64,000 nt of DNA from Limnochorda sp. L945t (GTDB lineage: Bacteria; Bacillota; Limnochordia; Limnochordales; Geochordaceae), in the NCBI RefSeq assembly GCF_035593305.1, contig NZ_CP141615.1, positions 682,001-746,000 on the forward strand, read 5' to 3'. Both the position numbers and the translations under genes were made by a program. Below are positions 31,972-40,271 of the stretch, piece after piece; positions within the stretch are counted from its first letter, which is position 1, and the number at the start of each line of letters is the position of its first letter. The notes beneath the pieces are model-generated. The model made no database searches. It was not told the origin of the DNA and was given only the letters and a program-made list of their open reading frames with translations.

Positions 31972-32442
31972 TCAGCTGCCCGCCCTGCGCCTCTCGGCGA
32001 GCGCCTGGTCGATCCGGCGCTGCTGCTCCCGGCGGGCGACGGCCTCTCGCCGGTCGTACTCCTTGCGGCCCCGGGCCAGCGCCAGCTCCACCTTGGCGAT
32101 GCCCCGCTCGTTGAAGTAAATCCGCAGGGGGACGATCGTCAGGCCTTTCTCCGCCACCCGGCCCGCCAGGCGAGCGATCTCCCGCTTGTGCAGGAGCAGC
32201 TTGCGGGGGCGGGTCGGATCGTGGTCGAAGTAGTTGCCTGCCTGGTAAGCGCTGATGTGGGCGCCATGCAGGAAGAGCTCGCCTTCCTTGATCCGGGCGT
32301 AGCTGTCTCGCAACTGGGCGCGCCCGAGCCGCAGCGACTTGACCTCGCTGCCGGTCAGCACCAGCCCCGCCTCCACGGTTTCGAGGATCTCGTAATCGTG
32401 GCGGGCCTTACGGTTTTCACAGACGGTCTTGGGCTGCGCCAT
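31972..32442 (-). CDS. smpB: SsrA-binding protein SmpB
   Basis: 156 residues. NRKARHDYEILETVEAGLVL near the start, GSEVKSLR near 33 and KRKEYD-like GRKEYDRRE near 126 are family signatures. The basic C-terminal tail enters the decoding centre during trans-translation. The ATG has TAGGAGAG upstream; the frame is open further back but without family similarity. It lies directly before ssrA on the same strand. Confidence 0.95.
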   Translation of the reverse strand: MAQPKTVCENRKARHDYEILETVEAGLVLTGSEVKSLRLGRAQLRDSYARIKEGELFLHGAHISAYQAGNYFDHDPTRPRKLLLHKREIARLAGRVAEKGLTIVPLRIYFNERGIAKVELALARGRKEYDRREAVARREQQRRIDQALAERRRAGS

Positions 32443-32555
32443 GGCTCTCCTATGATAGCGAGCGGGGCTCTGCCAGGCAACGGCTCGCCTGGACGGCGCC
32501 GGGTTGCCAGACAGCCTTCCCCGGCAGGGCCGGGCGCGACCGGTATCGGACTTTC

Positions 32556-32564
32556 TGGTATACT
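32556..32564 (+). promoter_or_regulatory. Extended -10 promoter for the ABC exporter operon
   Basis: TGGTATACT matches an extended -10 box (TATACT is 5 of 6) and lies 58 bases before the ATPase start. The -35 region (GCGACC) is weak. Confidence 0.5.
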
Positions 32565-32621
32565 GGGCGGCGGGTGCGGCCAACACCACCCGGTAACCGG
32601 TCAGGGGGGCACGGGCCCGTC

Positions 32622-33575
32622 ATGATCGTGCGCACGCAACATCTGACCAAACGTTATGGCTCCCTGGTGGCCGTGGACGACCTCGAGTTGCACGTGGACG
32701 AGGGGGAGATCTACGGTTTCCTCGGCCCCAACGGAGCGGGCAAGACGACGACCCTCATGATGCTGTTGGGTCTCGTGCAGCCCACCAGCGGGGAGATCTG
32801 GATCTTCGGACGCCCCCTCGCCAAGGATCCCCTCGGCATTCGCCGGCGCATCGGCGTCGTGTCGGAGTCCCATTACCTTTACGAAGAGATGACGGCGCAG
32901 GAGTACCTGGAGTTTTTCGCCAGGCTCTACCAGGTACCGGGCGCCCGCCGGCGGATCGACGAGCTGCTCGAGCGCCTGGGCCTGGCCGAGCGCCGGGGGC
33001 AGCTCGTGGGCGGCTACTCCAAGGGCATGAAGCAGAAGTTGAGCATCATCCGGGCGCTGTTGCACGACCCCGATCTGCTGCTGTTGGACGAGCCCGTCTC
33101 GTCGCTCGACCCTTACGGCGTGCGGCAGGTCCGGGACCTCATCCTGGAGGAGAACCGCCGGGGCAAGACGCTCATCATCTCCTCCCACATCCTCTCCGAG
33201 ATCGAACGCACCTGCCACCGCGTCGGCATCATGCACCGCGGGCGGCTGCTCGCCGAGGATACCATGGATGGCCTTCGCCAGCGGCTCTCCGCCGAGCAGC
33301 ACCTGGAGGTGGAGCTCGAGCGGGTCGACGACGGGATCGTGCAGGCGGTGCGGTCGGTCGACGGGGTGACCGAGGTGGAGCAGCCCGCTCCTGCGACGCT
33401 GTCGATCCGGCTCCGCTCCGGGGCCGACCTGCGCCCGCTCATCTCCCGCAGCATCGCGGGAGCCGGGGGCGTGGTGCTGGGGATGCGGACCCGGGAGATG
33501 TCGCTGGAGGACGCGTTCGTGACCATCACGGAGAAAAACATCTCGCTGCTGGCGCAAGAGAGGGTGGCCTCATGA
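32622..33575 (+). CDS. ABC transporter ATPase (ABC-2 export type)
   Basis: 317 residues. Walker A GPNGAGKTT near residue 36, signature GGYSKGMKQKLSIIRA near 132, Walker B LLLLDEPVSSLDP near 152, and SSHILSEIERTCHRVG near 187. The last 90 residues are the C-terminal extension common in ABC-2 exporter ATPases. It would drive the permease encoded next, whose start overlaps its stop by four bases (ATGA). The substrate is unknown. Confidence 0.88.
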   Translation: MIVRTQHLTKRYGSLVAVDDLELHVDEGEIYGFLGPNGAGKTTTLMMLLGLVQPTSGEIWIFGRPLAKDPLGIRRRIGVVSESHYLYEEMTAQEYLEFFARLYQVPGARRRIDELLERLGLAERRGQLVGGYSKGMKQKLSIIRALLHDPDLLLLDEPVSSLDPYGVRQVRDLILEENRRGKTLIISSHILSEIERTCHRVGIMHRGRLLAEDTMDGLRQRLSAEQHLEVELERVDDGIVQAVRSVDGVTEVEQPAPATLSIRLRSGADLRPLISRSIAGAGGVVLGMRTREMSLEDAFVTITEKNISLLAQERVAS

Positions 33576-34459
33576 GCTCGACGCCGGTGCCGGCTGCAGC
33601 CTCGACGGTGGATGCCTCGCCTGCCCCGGCCGGCAAGCTGAGCCGGGCGCGGATCGTCTGGTCCATCGCCGGACGCGACCTGCGCTCCCACCTCTTCGGG
33701 TTGTCCCTTTACGTGGTGGTGGCGCTGGTCCTGCTGGGCATCTCTCACTTCGCGGTACGCAACGCCCTCTGGCAGGTCGACCAAAACGGCCTGATGGTGC
33801 TGGGCAACCCCATCAACTACCCCTTCTTCCTGGCGCTGTGGCTGTCGGCGGTCTACCTCGGGTTGATGGCGGCGGTCGCCATCGCCAGAGAACGGGACAA
33901 CGGCACGCTCGAGGTGCTTTTCTACGGGCCGGTGGACAGCCTGAGCTACCTCCTGGGCAAGTTCGTGCAGCCCATGATCTCGTTCGTGGTGGTGGCGGCT
34001 TTCTATCTGGCCTACTTCGCCGCCAGCGCCTGGTACACCAACCTGGGCTTCACCGGCGGCATCGTGCAGCTGCTGGTGCTGGCGCTGGTGCTGACGGGCT
34101 GCGTGGTGGCGTTCGGGCTGGCGATCTCGGCCATGAGCCGCCGGGTCTTCCTGGCGGTCATCGGCTTCTTGGGCCTCATGCTGCTCTTCACCCTGTTCAG
34201 CGTGGCGCAGGCGGTACTCCTGGCCATCCCGGCCGAGCGGCTCACCGACGTGCTGGCGTTGGCCCGGACGCTCGTCGACAGCGTCCAGCGCGGGCTGCAG
34301 TGGCTGTCGCCCCTGGCCTACTTCTCTCGGGGGAGCGCGGCGCTGTTGATTGGGGAGTGGCAGGATTACCTGATCGCCGTCGGGTCGAGCCTGGTCTACA
34401 CGGCGGTGCTGGTCGCGCTGGCGGTCTTCGCCTTCCAGCGCAAGGGGGTGCGGCGATGA
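33572..34459 (+). CDS. ABC-2 type permease
   Basis: 295 residues with six hydrophobic segments (about 40-60, 84-104, 130-152, 160-182, 188-212, 262-286) after a 25-residue Ala/Pro-rich cytoplasmic start. ARERDNGTLEVLFYGPVDSL near 105 is the conserved cytoplasmic loop of ABC-2/NosY-like permeases. It is coupled to the ATPase before it and to the surface protein after it by ATGA overlaps. It probably exports a lipid, polymer or peptide. Confidence 0.82.
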   Translation: MSSTPVPAAASTVDASPAPAGKLSRARIVWSIAGRDLRSHLFGLSLYVVVALVLLGISHFAVRNALWQVDQNGLMVLGNPINYPFFLALWLSAVYLGLMAAVAIARERDNGTLEVLFYGPVDSLSYLLGKFVQPMISFVVVAAFYLAYFAASAWYTNLGFTGGIVQLLVLALVLTGCVVAFGLAISAMSRRVFLAVIGFLGLMLLFTLFSVAQAVLLAIPAERLTDVLALARTLVDSVQRGLQWLSPLAYFSRGSAALLIGEWQDYLIAVGSSLVYTAVLVALAVFAFQRKGVRR

Positions 34460-35847
34460 TGCGCGCGGTGCGGCGCGACAAGGACAAGGCGCTCGTCGCC
34501 CGGGGCCTGGCCCTGGCTCTTGCCGGCCTGGCGGTCCTCTCGGGGATCGGAGCGGTGGGCACACCGGCCGCACGGGCGGCCGAACCGGTCAAGGAGCGGC
34601 AGGTGGTGTACGGCATTACCCCGTGGACCGGCAAGGAGTACGGCGGCACCTTCGCTCCGAAGATGGTGGACACCCTCTTCCTCAGCGCGGGCGACCGGCA
34701 CATCCTCGACGTGCTGGAGACCGACGTCTACTACTGGCCCATCACGCAGGAGTTCATGGCGGACTGGATGGGGTATCGCAAGGAGATCCCCGGCAAGCTG
34801 GAAGTTCGTCAAGATGGCCGGGTCGTGGCGACGCTCGCCAAGCAGCCGTACACGTTCGTCTACCCGGAGGGGTACTTCGGCGGGCAGGTGCAACTGGCCA
34901 CGGGGGAAGAGGCGAAGAAGGCGTTCGCCGGCTACCAGAAGGCCATCGACGACTACTACAAGGCGGCCGACGAGTACCGCAAGGCCGAGGAGGCCTGGCG
35001 GGCCGAGATGAGCCGGATCCTCGATCAGGTGCAGAAGACCGGCAAGCCGGCCGATCCGGCCAAGCTCCCCAAGGCTCCGGAGGCGCCTCAGCCGCCGAAG
35101 CTCCTGGTCATGCAGCCGTCGGAGGGGTACGTGATCGACCTGCCGGCCGGTCGCTACGAGTTGCGGGTGCTGGACGACAAGGGGCAGGAAGTGGCCGGGA
35201 CGCGAAAGCGCCTCGAGGTCTTCGCTGCGCGCCGGTCGGGAGTCGGGTACCAGATCATCCCGGAGAGCAAGTGGACGGTGCCGGTGGAGGCGGGCGACCC
35301 CACCCAGGCGCTATACGTGTCGACCGAGGCCACCTTCTACCTCAAGGCGTTCGATGCCCGGGAGTTCAACCGCTACGCTTACAGCCGGATGACGGAGCTC
35401 TCCAAGCCGCTGGCAGGCTCGGGGCAGCAGAGCGCCTGGCAGTGGGTACTGGGGGAAGAGCGCCAGGGCGTGAAGCTGGAGGTCTTGCAGGATGGGCGGG
35501 TCGTGCAGACCGTCGAGCCCAAGCCGTACTACGTGCAGCAGTCGCCCGGCTACGCCCTCGGGTACAAGATCGTCGACTTCGACCCGTCGAAGCCCGAGTT
35601 CGAGGGGCGGCAGCCCTCGTTCGTCGCCTACAAGGTGCACCTGAAGCTCGAGCCGGGTGCTCACTTCGCCCTGAGGCTGGTGGACAAGGACGGCCGCCCG
35701 CTACCCGGGAGCGGTCGCGAGGTGCGGGCCGTGCGGGCCGACCCGCTTTGGCCCCTGTACGCCTGGCCGGCGCTGCCTCTGGTCGCCGGGCTGGGGATTG
35801 CCACGTGGCGACGGAGGCTCAAGCCCCGGCAGATCCTGGAGGGGTGA
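34456..35847 (+). CDS. Anchored surface protein of the ABC exporter operon, unrecognised family
   Basis: 463 residues. A basic start and signal peptide (cleavage likely after AARA near residue 42) lead to a large extracellular part and a single C-terminal membrane segment (about 435-451) followed by a basic tail, WRRRLKPRQILEG. Residues of about 150-190 are Lys/Glu/Tyr-rich and likely helical or coiled-coil, followed by a Pro-rich stretch. Two halves begin with similar phrases: KLEVRQDGRVVATLAKQPY near 114 and KLEVLQDGRVVQTVEPKPYY near 340, which suggests an internal duplication. The coupled start implies that it works with the exporter. I do not recognise the family. Confidence 0.6.
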   Translation: MMRAVRRDKDKALVARGLALALAGLAVLSGIGAVGTPAARAAEPVKERQVVYGITPWTGKEYGGTFAPKMVDTLFLSAGDRHILDVLETDVYYWPITQEFMADWMGYRKEIPGKLEVRQDGRVVATLAKQPYTFVYPEGYFGGQVQLATGEEAKKAFAGYQKAIDDYYKAADEYRKAEEAWRAEMSRILDQVQKTGKPADPAKLPKAPEAPQPPKLLVMQPSEGYVIDLPAGRYELRVLDDKGQEVAGTRKRLEVFAARRSGVGYQIIPESKWTVPVEAGDPTQALYVSTEATFYLKAFDAREFNRYAYSRMTELSKPLAGSGQQSAWQWVLGEERQGVKLEVLQDGRVVQTVEPKPYYVQQSPGYALGYKIVDFDPSKPEFEGRQPSFVAYKVHLKLEPGAHFALRLVDKDGRPLPGSGREVRAVRADPLWPLYAWPALPLVAGLGIATWRRRLKPRQILEG

Positions 35848-35926
35848 GCCGGGCGAGCCTCGCAGGGATCGGGAGCGGGGCGTGAGCACGGCTCCTTCAG
35901 AGCGCCCTCCGGCGAGCCGATAGCAA

Positions 35927-35969
35927 GGGGTGGCGAGGTCTTCGGACGGCCTCGCCACCCCTTTCGTTT
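35927..35969 (+). terminator. Intrinsic terminator of the ABC exporter operon
   Basis: Perfect 12-bp stem GGGGTGGCGAGG / CCTCGCCACCCC with an 11-base loop, followed by TTTCGTTT. Confidence 0.85.
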
Positions 35970-36060
35970 CCGGTAACGCAGGAAGATCTGGGTTTTTCCC
36001 GAAACGTCTCCTCGTCTGTCGGCGACATGCCGCAGGATGCCGGCAGAGGATCCGAAGGCC

Positions 36061-36102
36061 CGGCCGTACCGGTGCGGGAGGCACCGGTTCGCCGGTTTTT
36101 TT
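36061..36102 (+). terminator. Attenuator-like terminator just before the amidase gene
   Basis: Perfect 8-bp stem ACCGGTGC / GCACCGGT with a GGGAG loop, extended by further partial pairing, then TCGCCGG and seven T. It ends 27 bases before the amidase start and lies 92 bases after another terminator. Any amidase promoter in the 35970-36060 gap would therefore be read through it, which points to conditional termination. The leader does not match a riboswitch class I can name. Confidence 0.7.
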
Positions 36103-36129
36103 GTCCGGCGGCTCTGTCAGGAGTTGGAG

Positions 36130-38742
36130 ATGCAAGGAAGCCTTACCAGTTGCGCCGGCAAGACGCACCATGCCTTGCGCCGGGTGGCCCGGCTCCTCGC
36201 ATGCGGGGTGGCCGCCCTGGTGCTCGCCGCCAGCCGCGAGCCCGTGCTGGGAGCGGGGTCGGGGAGCGGCGCGGGGGCCTGGGCGCTGGTCTGGGTCGAC
36301 GGCCGCCCGGTACCGGGCGATCAGGGCGCCTACATGGTCAACGGGACCTTGATGCTGCCGGCCCGCGTGCTGGAGCAAGCCGGGGCTACGCTCCGGTGGG
36401 ACGCCCGCACGAAGACCGCCACCCTGGCCCGTGACGGGCATCAGGCGCGCGCCACGGTCGGACAGGCATGGCTCGCCGCCGGGGGCAAGCGGGTGCTCAT
36501 GCCCCAGCCCCCCGAGCTGGTGGACGGGCAGCTGATGGTGCCCATCCGGGCCGTCGCGCAGGCTCTCGGTATCACCGTGCGTTGGGACGGCAAGACGGGC
36601 CGGGTGGACCTCGAGACAGCACCGGCCGCGCGCGTCGCGGCGGGCGGTGCGGGCGCGAGCGGCGCCGCAAAGAAGCAAGCGACACCGGCTCCGGCAAAGC
36701 CCGTGCCGGCCCCGGCAAAGCCCGTGCCGGCCCCGGCAAAGCCCGTGCCGGCCCCGGCTACCGCTCCTCCCGCGGCCAAGGGATCCCCGGCGCCTTCGCC
36801 GGGGCGCTACGAGCCCCCTCCGCCGCCGGCACCGCCTCCCTTGCCGGGGGCTACGGAGGATCGGGTGAAGGTGGCCGTTGCCCTGGCGACTCCGAGCGGG
36901 AAGGCCGTCAAGGCCGCGGCCCCCGGGACGGCAGCCCCCCAGCCGCCCACGCGAGCGGGGGCGGCGGTGGCCGCGGCCACGGCAACGCCGAGCGTTCCCG
37001 ATACGGAGGAGCCCTCCCAGATGCGGCGGCCCGGCGACGCGGCTTCGGAGGGCGCGCCGGCTGAGCCGGGCGAGGTGACGGGGGTGCTGGTGCGCCGCGA
37101 CGGCGGCCGGGCCCGCGTCGAGGTGCTGAGCCACGGGCCGGTCAAGCTCGAGTCCGCTCCGACCGTGCTGCGGGATCCGCCGCGCCTCGTGCTGGACATC
37201 GCCAACGCCCGGCTGACCGCTCCCACGAGCGAGTACCCCGCCAGCGGCGCCCTGGTGAAGGGGGTCCGGCTGGGACAGCCGTCTCCCGGCGTCGTGCGGG
37301 TGGCGGTGGACCTCACGGCGGCCGTGGGATTCGAGTTGGAGAAGGATCCGGAGGACGGGCACGTTTCCGTCACTCTCCACTACGCGGTGACCGGCGTGCA
37401 CTGGCTGTGGGACGCGGCCGGCCGGGGCCAGGTGTGGCTCGAGATGTCCGGCCTTGCTCCCGTGAAGACGAGCGTGCTGAGCGATCCGCTGCGCCTCGCG
37501 GTCGACCTGCAGAAGGCCACCCTGGTCGCCCCGGCCGGCGAGTGGGAGGTGAGCCAGGGGCCGGTGCGCCGGTACCGGGTCAGCCAGTACCAGCCCGACG
37601 TGGTGCGGGTCGTCATGGAGCTGGCACAGCCTGTCCAGCCCCGGGTGATCACCTCGCTCGACCTCACCCGGCAACTGCTGGCAAGCCAGGCGGCGGCGCC
37701 GCTTCCTGCCGGCGGTGAGACAGCTCGGGGGTCGGCCGAGCCCGCCGGCCCCGGCGGGGCTCCTCCCACGGTCGATCTGGTGCTCGACGTGTACAGCCGG
37801 ATCACCCAGATCGCCGTCCGGCCGCTGGGCTCAGGCGGCGCCAGCGTGACGGTGCACGCGACGGGCCCGGTGGAGCCCAGGGCGTTTTACCTGAGGCGGC
37901 CGGATCGGCTGGTGCTGGACATCCCCGGGGCGGTCGTCGATCCCTCGCTGCGGACGGGGACGGGCGCCATCCAGGTCCCGAAGGACGGCAGCCTGGCCCG
38001 GGCGGTACGGGTCGGGCAGTTCTTGCCGCGCAGCGCCCGGGTAGTAGTCGAGCTGGAGCGGCCCGTCGGCTTCCAGGTGTTCAGCGCGGACGAGCGGGAG
38101 ACCGCCATCATCGCACTGGGCAACCAGCCCCTGCAGGGACGGGTGGTGGCCATCGATCCCGGGCACGGAGGGTTCGACCCCGGCGCCATCGGGGCGAGCG
38201 GCACGCCGGAGAAGGTGTACAACCTCGACATCGGGAGGCGGGTCGGCAAGCTGCTCGAGTCGGTGGGGGTGGAGGTGGCCCTGACCCGGCGGGACGACAC
38301 GTTCGTCGGGCTGGACGACCGGGTCGAGCTGGCGAAGAAGTTGAAGGCGGAGGTGTTCGTCAGCATCCACCACAACGCCTCGACGTCCACGCTCGGGTCG
38401 GGCACCGAGGTGTTTTACTCGCCCAACCACCCGGCCAGCCAGCGGCTGGCGGAGTTGTTGTACGACGCGTTGCTGGACAAGCTCCACCAGGCAGGCCGGG
38501 GCCTGGAGATGCGGGGCGATCTGCGGGTGCTGCGGCTCGCGCCCATGCCGGCGGCTCTCGTAGAGGTGGCGTTCGTGGACAACGCCCAGGAGGAGCGCCG
38601 GCTGATGGATCCCGGCTTTCGCCAGCAGGCCGCCGATGCCATCTTTTCCGCTATCGTGAGTTTTCTGAGCCAGACTGGTCATGATACCGTAGGGAAGGTA
38701 AATGCCCAGATGCTGGCTGCCGAGGGCCGGCAGGCCCATTGA
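36130..38742 (+). CDS. Multidomain N-acetylmuramoyl-L-alanine amidase
   Basis: 870 residues. A signal anchor lies near residues 20-40. Two copper-amine-oxidase-N-like modules follow (about 55-160; MVNGTLMLPARVLEQAGATL and LVDGQLMVPIRAVAQALGI), then a Pro/Ala linker with three PAKPVPA repeats. At least three AMIN-like domains follow (about 315-420, 420-520, 555-665). The C-terminal Amidase_3 domain starts near 674: AIDPGHGGFDPGA, SIHHNAS near 747, and LVEVAFVDN near 813 give the zinc ligands and catalytic Glu. It cleaves peptidoglycan between muramic acid and the stem peptide outside the membrane. It is unusually large for the family. The stop overlaps the next start. Confidence 0.88.
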   Translation: MQGSLTSCAGKTHHALRRVARLLACGVAALVLAASREPVLGAGSGSGAGAWALVWVDGRPVPGDQGAYMVNGTLMLPARVLEQAGATLRWDARTKTATLARDGHQARATVGQAWLAAGGKRVLMPQPPELVDGQLMVPIRAVAQALGITVRWDGKTGRVDLETAPAARVAAGGAGASGAAKKQATPAPAKPVPAPAKPVPAPAKPVPAPATAPPAAKGSPAPSPGRYEPPPPPAPPPLPGATEDRVKVAVALATPSGKAVKAAAPGTAAPQPPTRAGAAVAAATATPSVPDTEEPSQMRRPGDAASEGAPAEPGEVTGVLVRRDGGRARVEVLSHGPVKLESAPTVLRDPPRLVLDIANARLTAPTSEYPASGALVKGVRLGQPSPGVVRVAVDLTAAVGFELEKDPEDGHVSVTLHYAVTGVHWLWDAAGRGQVWLEMSGLAPVKTSVLSDPLRLAVDLQKATLVAPAGEWEVSQGPVRRYRVSQYQPDVVRVVMELAQPVQPRVITSLDLTRQLLASQAAAPLPAGGETARGSAEPAGPGGAPPTVDLVLDVYSRITQIAVRPLGSGGASVTVHATGPVEPRAFYLRRPDRLVLDIPGAVVDPSLRTGTGAIQVPKDGSLARAVRVGQFLPRSARVVVELERPVGFQVFSADERETAIIALGNQPLQGRVVAIDPGHGGFDPGAIGASGTPEKVYNLDIGRRVGKLLESVGVEVALTRRDDTFVGLDDRVELAKKLKAEVFVSIHHNASTSTLGSGTEVFYSPNHPASQRLAELLYDALLDKLHQAGRGLEMRGDLRVLRLAPMPAALVEVAFVDNAQEERRLMDPGFRQQAADAIFSAIVSFLSQTGHDTVGKVNAQMLAAEGRQAH
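36691..36753 (+). repeat. Three perfect 21-base tandem repeats inside the amidase gene
   Basis: Units begin at 36691, 36712 and 36733 and each encodes PAKPVPA. The repeats are identical at DNA level, which points to recent expansion of the linker by slippage. Confidence 0.85.
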
Positions 38743-39347
38743 TGGGAAGATCGAGAAGAGGTGGCGTCGCCGTGCGCCTTGGGCGATGGGCTGCCGCCGC
38801 GCTGGCGGGGGTGATCGTGGTGGGCGGGGCGTGGTGGGCCGCCGCCAGGTGGTGGCCCCAGGCGCTGGTCAGCACCGGCCTCGCGCACCGGGTGGTGCTT
38901 TATTTCGCGGACGAGCAAGCTCTGCGGCTCGTGCCCGAGGTGCGCTACGTCCCGGCATGGCAGGATAGGCCCGTGGACCGGCTCCGCCTGCTTGCCGGTG
39001 GACCTCGTTCGGGCGGCCTGGCGCCGGTCATCCCTCCCGGAGCCCGGCCCCTGCTGGTGCGCGTAGACAACGGGCTGGCGGTGGCAGACTTTTCCCGGGA
39101 AATCGTAGAGCGCCACTGGGGCGGCTCGAGCGGCGAGCTCATGACCGTCTACGGTATCGTCAATACGCTGGCCGACTTTCCCGGGGTCAGGCAGGTGCGG
39201 ATCCTGGTGGAGGGCAAGCCGGTCGAGACGCTGGCCGGCCACGTCGACCTGTCGCAGCCCCTGACCCCGGACCTGTCGCTGGTGCGCCCGCCCGACACCA
39301 GGGGTGCCGCCCTCGGGCGAGTCACCCGTGTGCTGCCGGATTCATAG
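38742..39347 (+). CDS. gerM: GerMN-domain lipoprotein-like/membrane protein
   Basis: 201 residues. One N-terminal membrane segment (about 17-35) is followed by an extracellular GerMN domain: VVLYFADEQALRLVPEVRYV near 48, LLVRVDNGLAVADFSREIVE near 105 and NTLADFPGVRQVRILVEGK near 140. GerM is involved in sporulation and germination in Bacillus. The order gerM, murI, rph, rdgB is conserved there. The ATG overlaps the amidase stop (TGATG); a GTG at 38772 is a possible alternative start. No lipobox Cys is seen. Confidence 0.78.
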   Translation: MGRSRRGGVAVRLGRWAAAALAGVIVVGGAWWAAARWWPQALVSTGLAHRVVLYFADEQALRLVPEVRYVPAWQDRPVDRLRLLAGGPRSGGLAPVIPPGARPLLVRVDNGLAVADFSREIVERHWGGSSGELMTVYGIVNTLADFPGVRQVRILVEGKPVETLAGHVDLSQPLTPDLSLVRPPDTRGAALGRVTRVLPDS

Positions 39348-39356
39348 GTTGGGTAA

Positions 39357-40271
39357 TTGCCGGTAAGGGTAGGCGCGGCGACTTTGATCGGGATGTACGA
39401 CTCCGGGGTGGGGGGCCTCAGCGTGCTGCGGCACCTGTGGCGCCTGCTGCCCCGGGAGACGGTGCTGTACGTGGCCGACTCGGGGCGGGCACCTTACGGC
39501 GGGCGGCCCCCGGAGGAGATCGTGGCGTTCGGGGTGCAAATCGCCACGTTCCTGCGGGGAGAGGGCGCCCAGGTGCTCGTCGTGGCGTGTAACACCTCTT
39601 CGTCGGTGGCGCTTCCCGAGGTCGCGCGGGCTTTCGGCGGGCCGGTCGTCGGCATGCTGGAGCCGGCCGCCCGGGCCGTCGCCGAGCGCTGGCCCCGGGG
39701 CGGGAGCGTCGCGGTGCTGGCGACCGCCACCACGGTGGCGAGCGGCGCGTATCCCCGGGCGATCGCCGGCCAGGCCCCGGCCGTGGACGTGGTGCAGGAG
39801 GCCTGCCCGGAGTGGGTGCCGCTGGTGGAGGCGGGGCGCTTGGACGGCCCGGGGGTGGACGAGGCGGTGGCGCGCCACGTGGCGCCCCTGCTCGAGCCTC
39901 CCGGTGTGGACGGGCTGGTGCTGGGATGCACCCATTACCCGTTCCTCGAGCCGGTCATCCGGCGGGTGATGGGCCGGCTGGGGCGCTCCGGTGAGACCCC
40001 CGCCCTGCTCGACCCGGGGCTCGCCGTGGCCGAGGAGGCGGCCCGGGTGGCGGCGGCTTTCGTGACCCGGCGTCCCGAGGACCGCGGCGGCAGGCTTCCG
40101 GCGCACGAGGACGAACCGTGTACCAAAGGCTCGAGCGGCCCGTGCGGGGTCGACCGGTTTTTCACGAGCGGGTCTCCCGAGCGTTTCGCCGAGCTCTTCC
40201 AGCGCCTGGTCGGCGCGGCTCACGAGGCGTGCGGCCGTGAATGGGGCGGCGTCCAGGTGGTAAGGTGGTAA
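39357..40271 (+). CDS. murI: Glutamate racemase
   Basis: 304 residues; supplies D-glutamate for peptidoglycan. [16 protein letters not shown] near residue 11 holds the catalytic Asp region. [12 protein letters not shown] near 80 and [11 protein letters not shown] near 189 hold the two catalytic Cys. About 35 extra residues near the C-terminus ([18 protein letters not shown]) form a polar insert. The TTG start lies 9 bases after gerM. The end overlaps murD. Confidence 0.92.
   Translation: MPVRVGAATLIGMYDSGVGGLSVLRHLWRLLPRETVLYVADSGRAPYGGRPPEEIVAFGVQIATFLRGEGAQVLVVACNTSSSVALPEVARAFGGPVVGMLEPAARAVAERWPRGGSVAVLATATTVASGAYPRAIAGQAPAVDVVQEACPEWVPLVEAGRLDGPGVDEAVARHVAPLLEPPGVDGLVLGCTHYPFLEPVIRRVMGRLGRSGETPALLDPGLAVAEEAARVAAAFVTRRPEDRGGRLPAHEDEPCTKGSSGPCGVDRFFTSGSPERFAELFQRLVGAAHEACGREWGGVQVVRW

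Noticed and set aside
35970-36060. c-di-AMP (ydaO) or other known riboswitch before the amidase
   Set aside because: The conserved segments of ydaO, TPP, FMN, SAM, cobalamin and c-di-GMP classes could not be found by eye; only the terminator part is clear.
36691-36760. Short regular repeats that might be a CRISPR
   Set aside because: The 21-base units are directly adjacent without spacers and encode PAKPVPA within a continuous protein.
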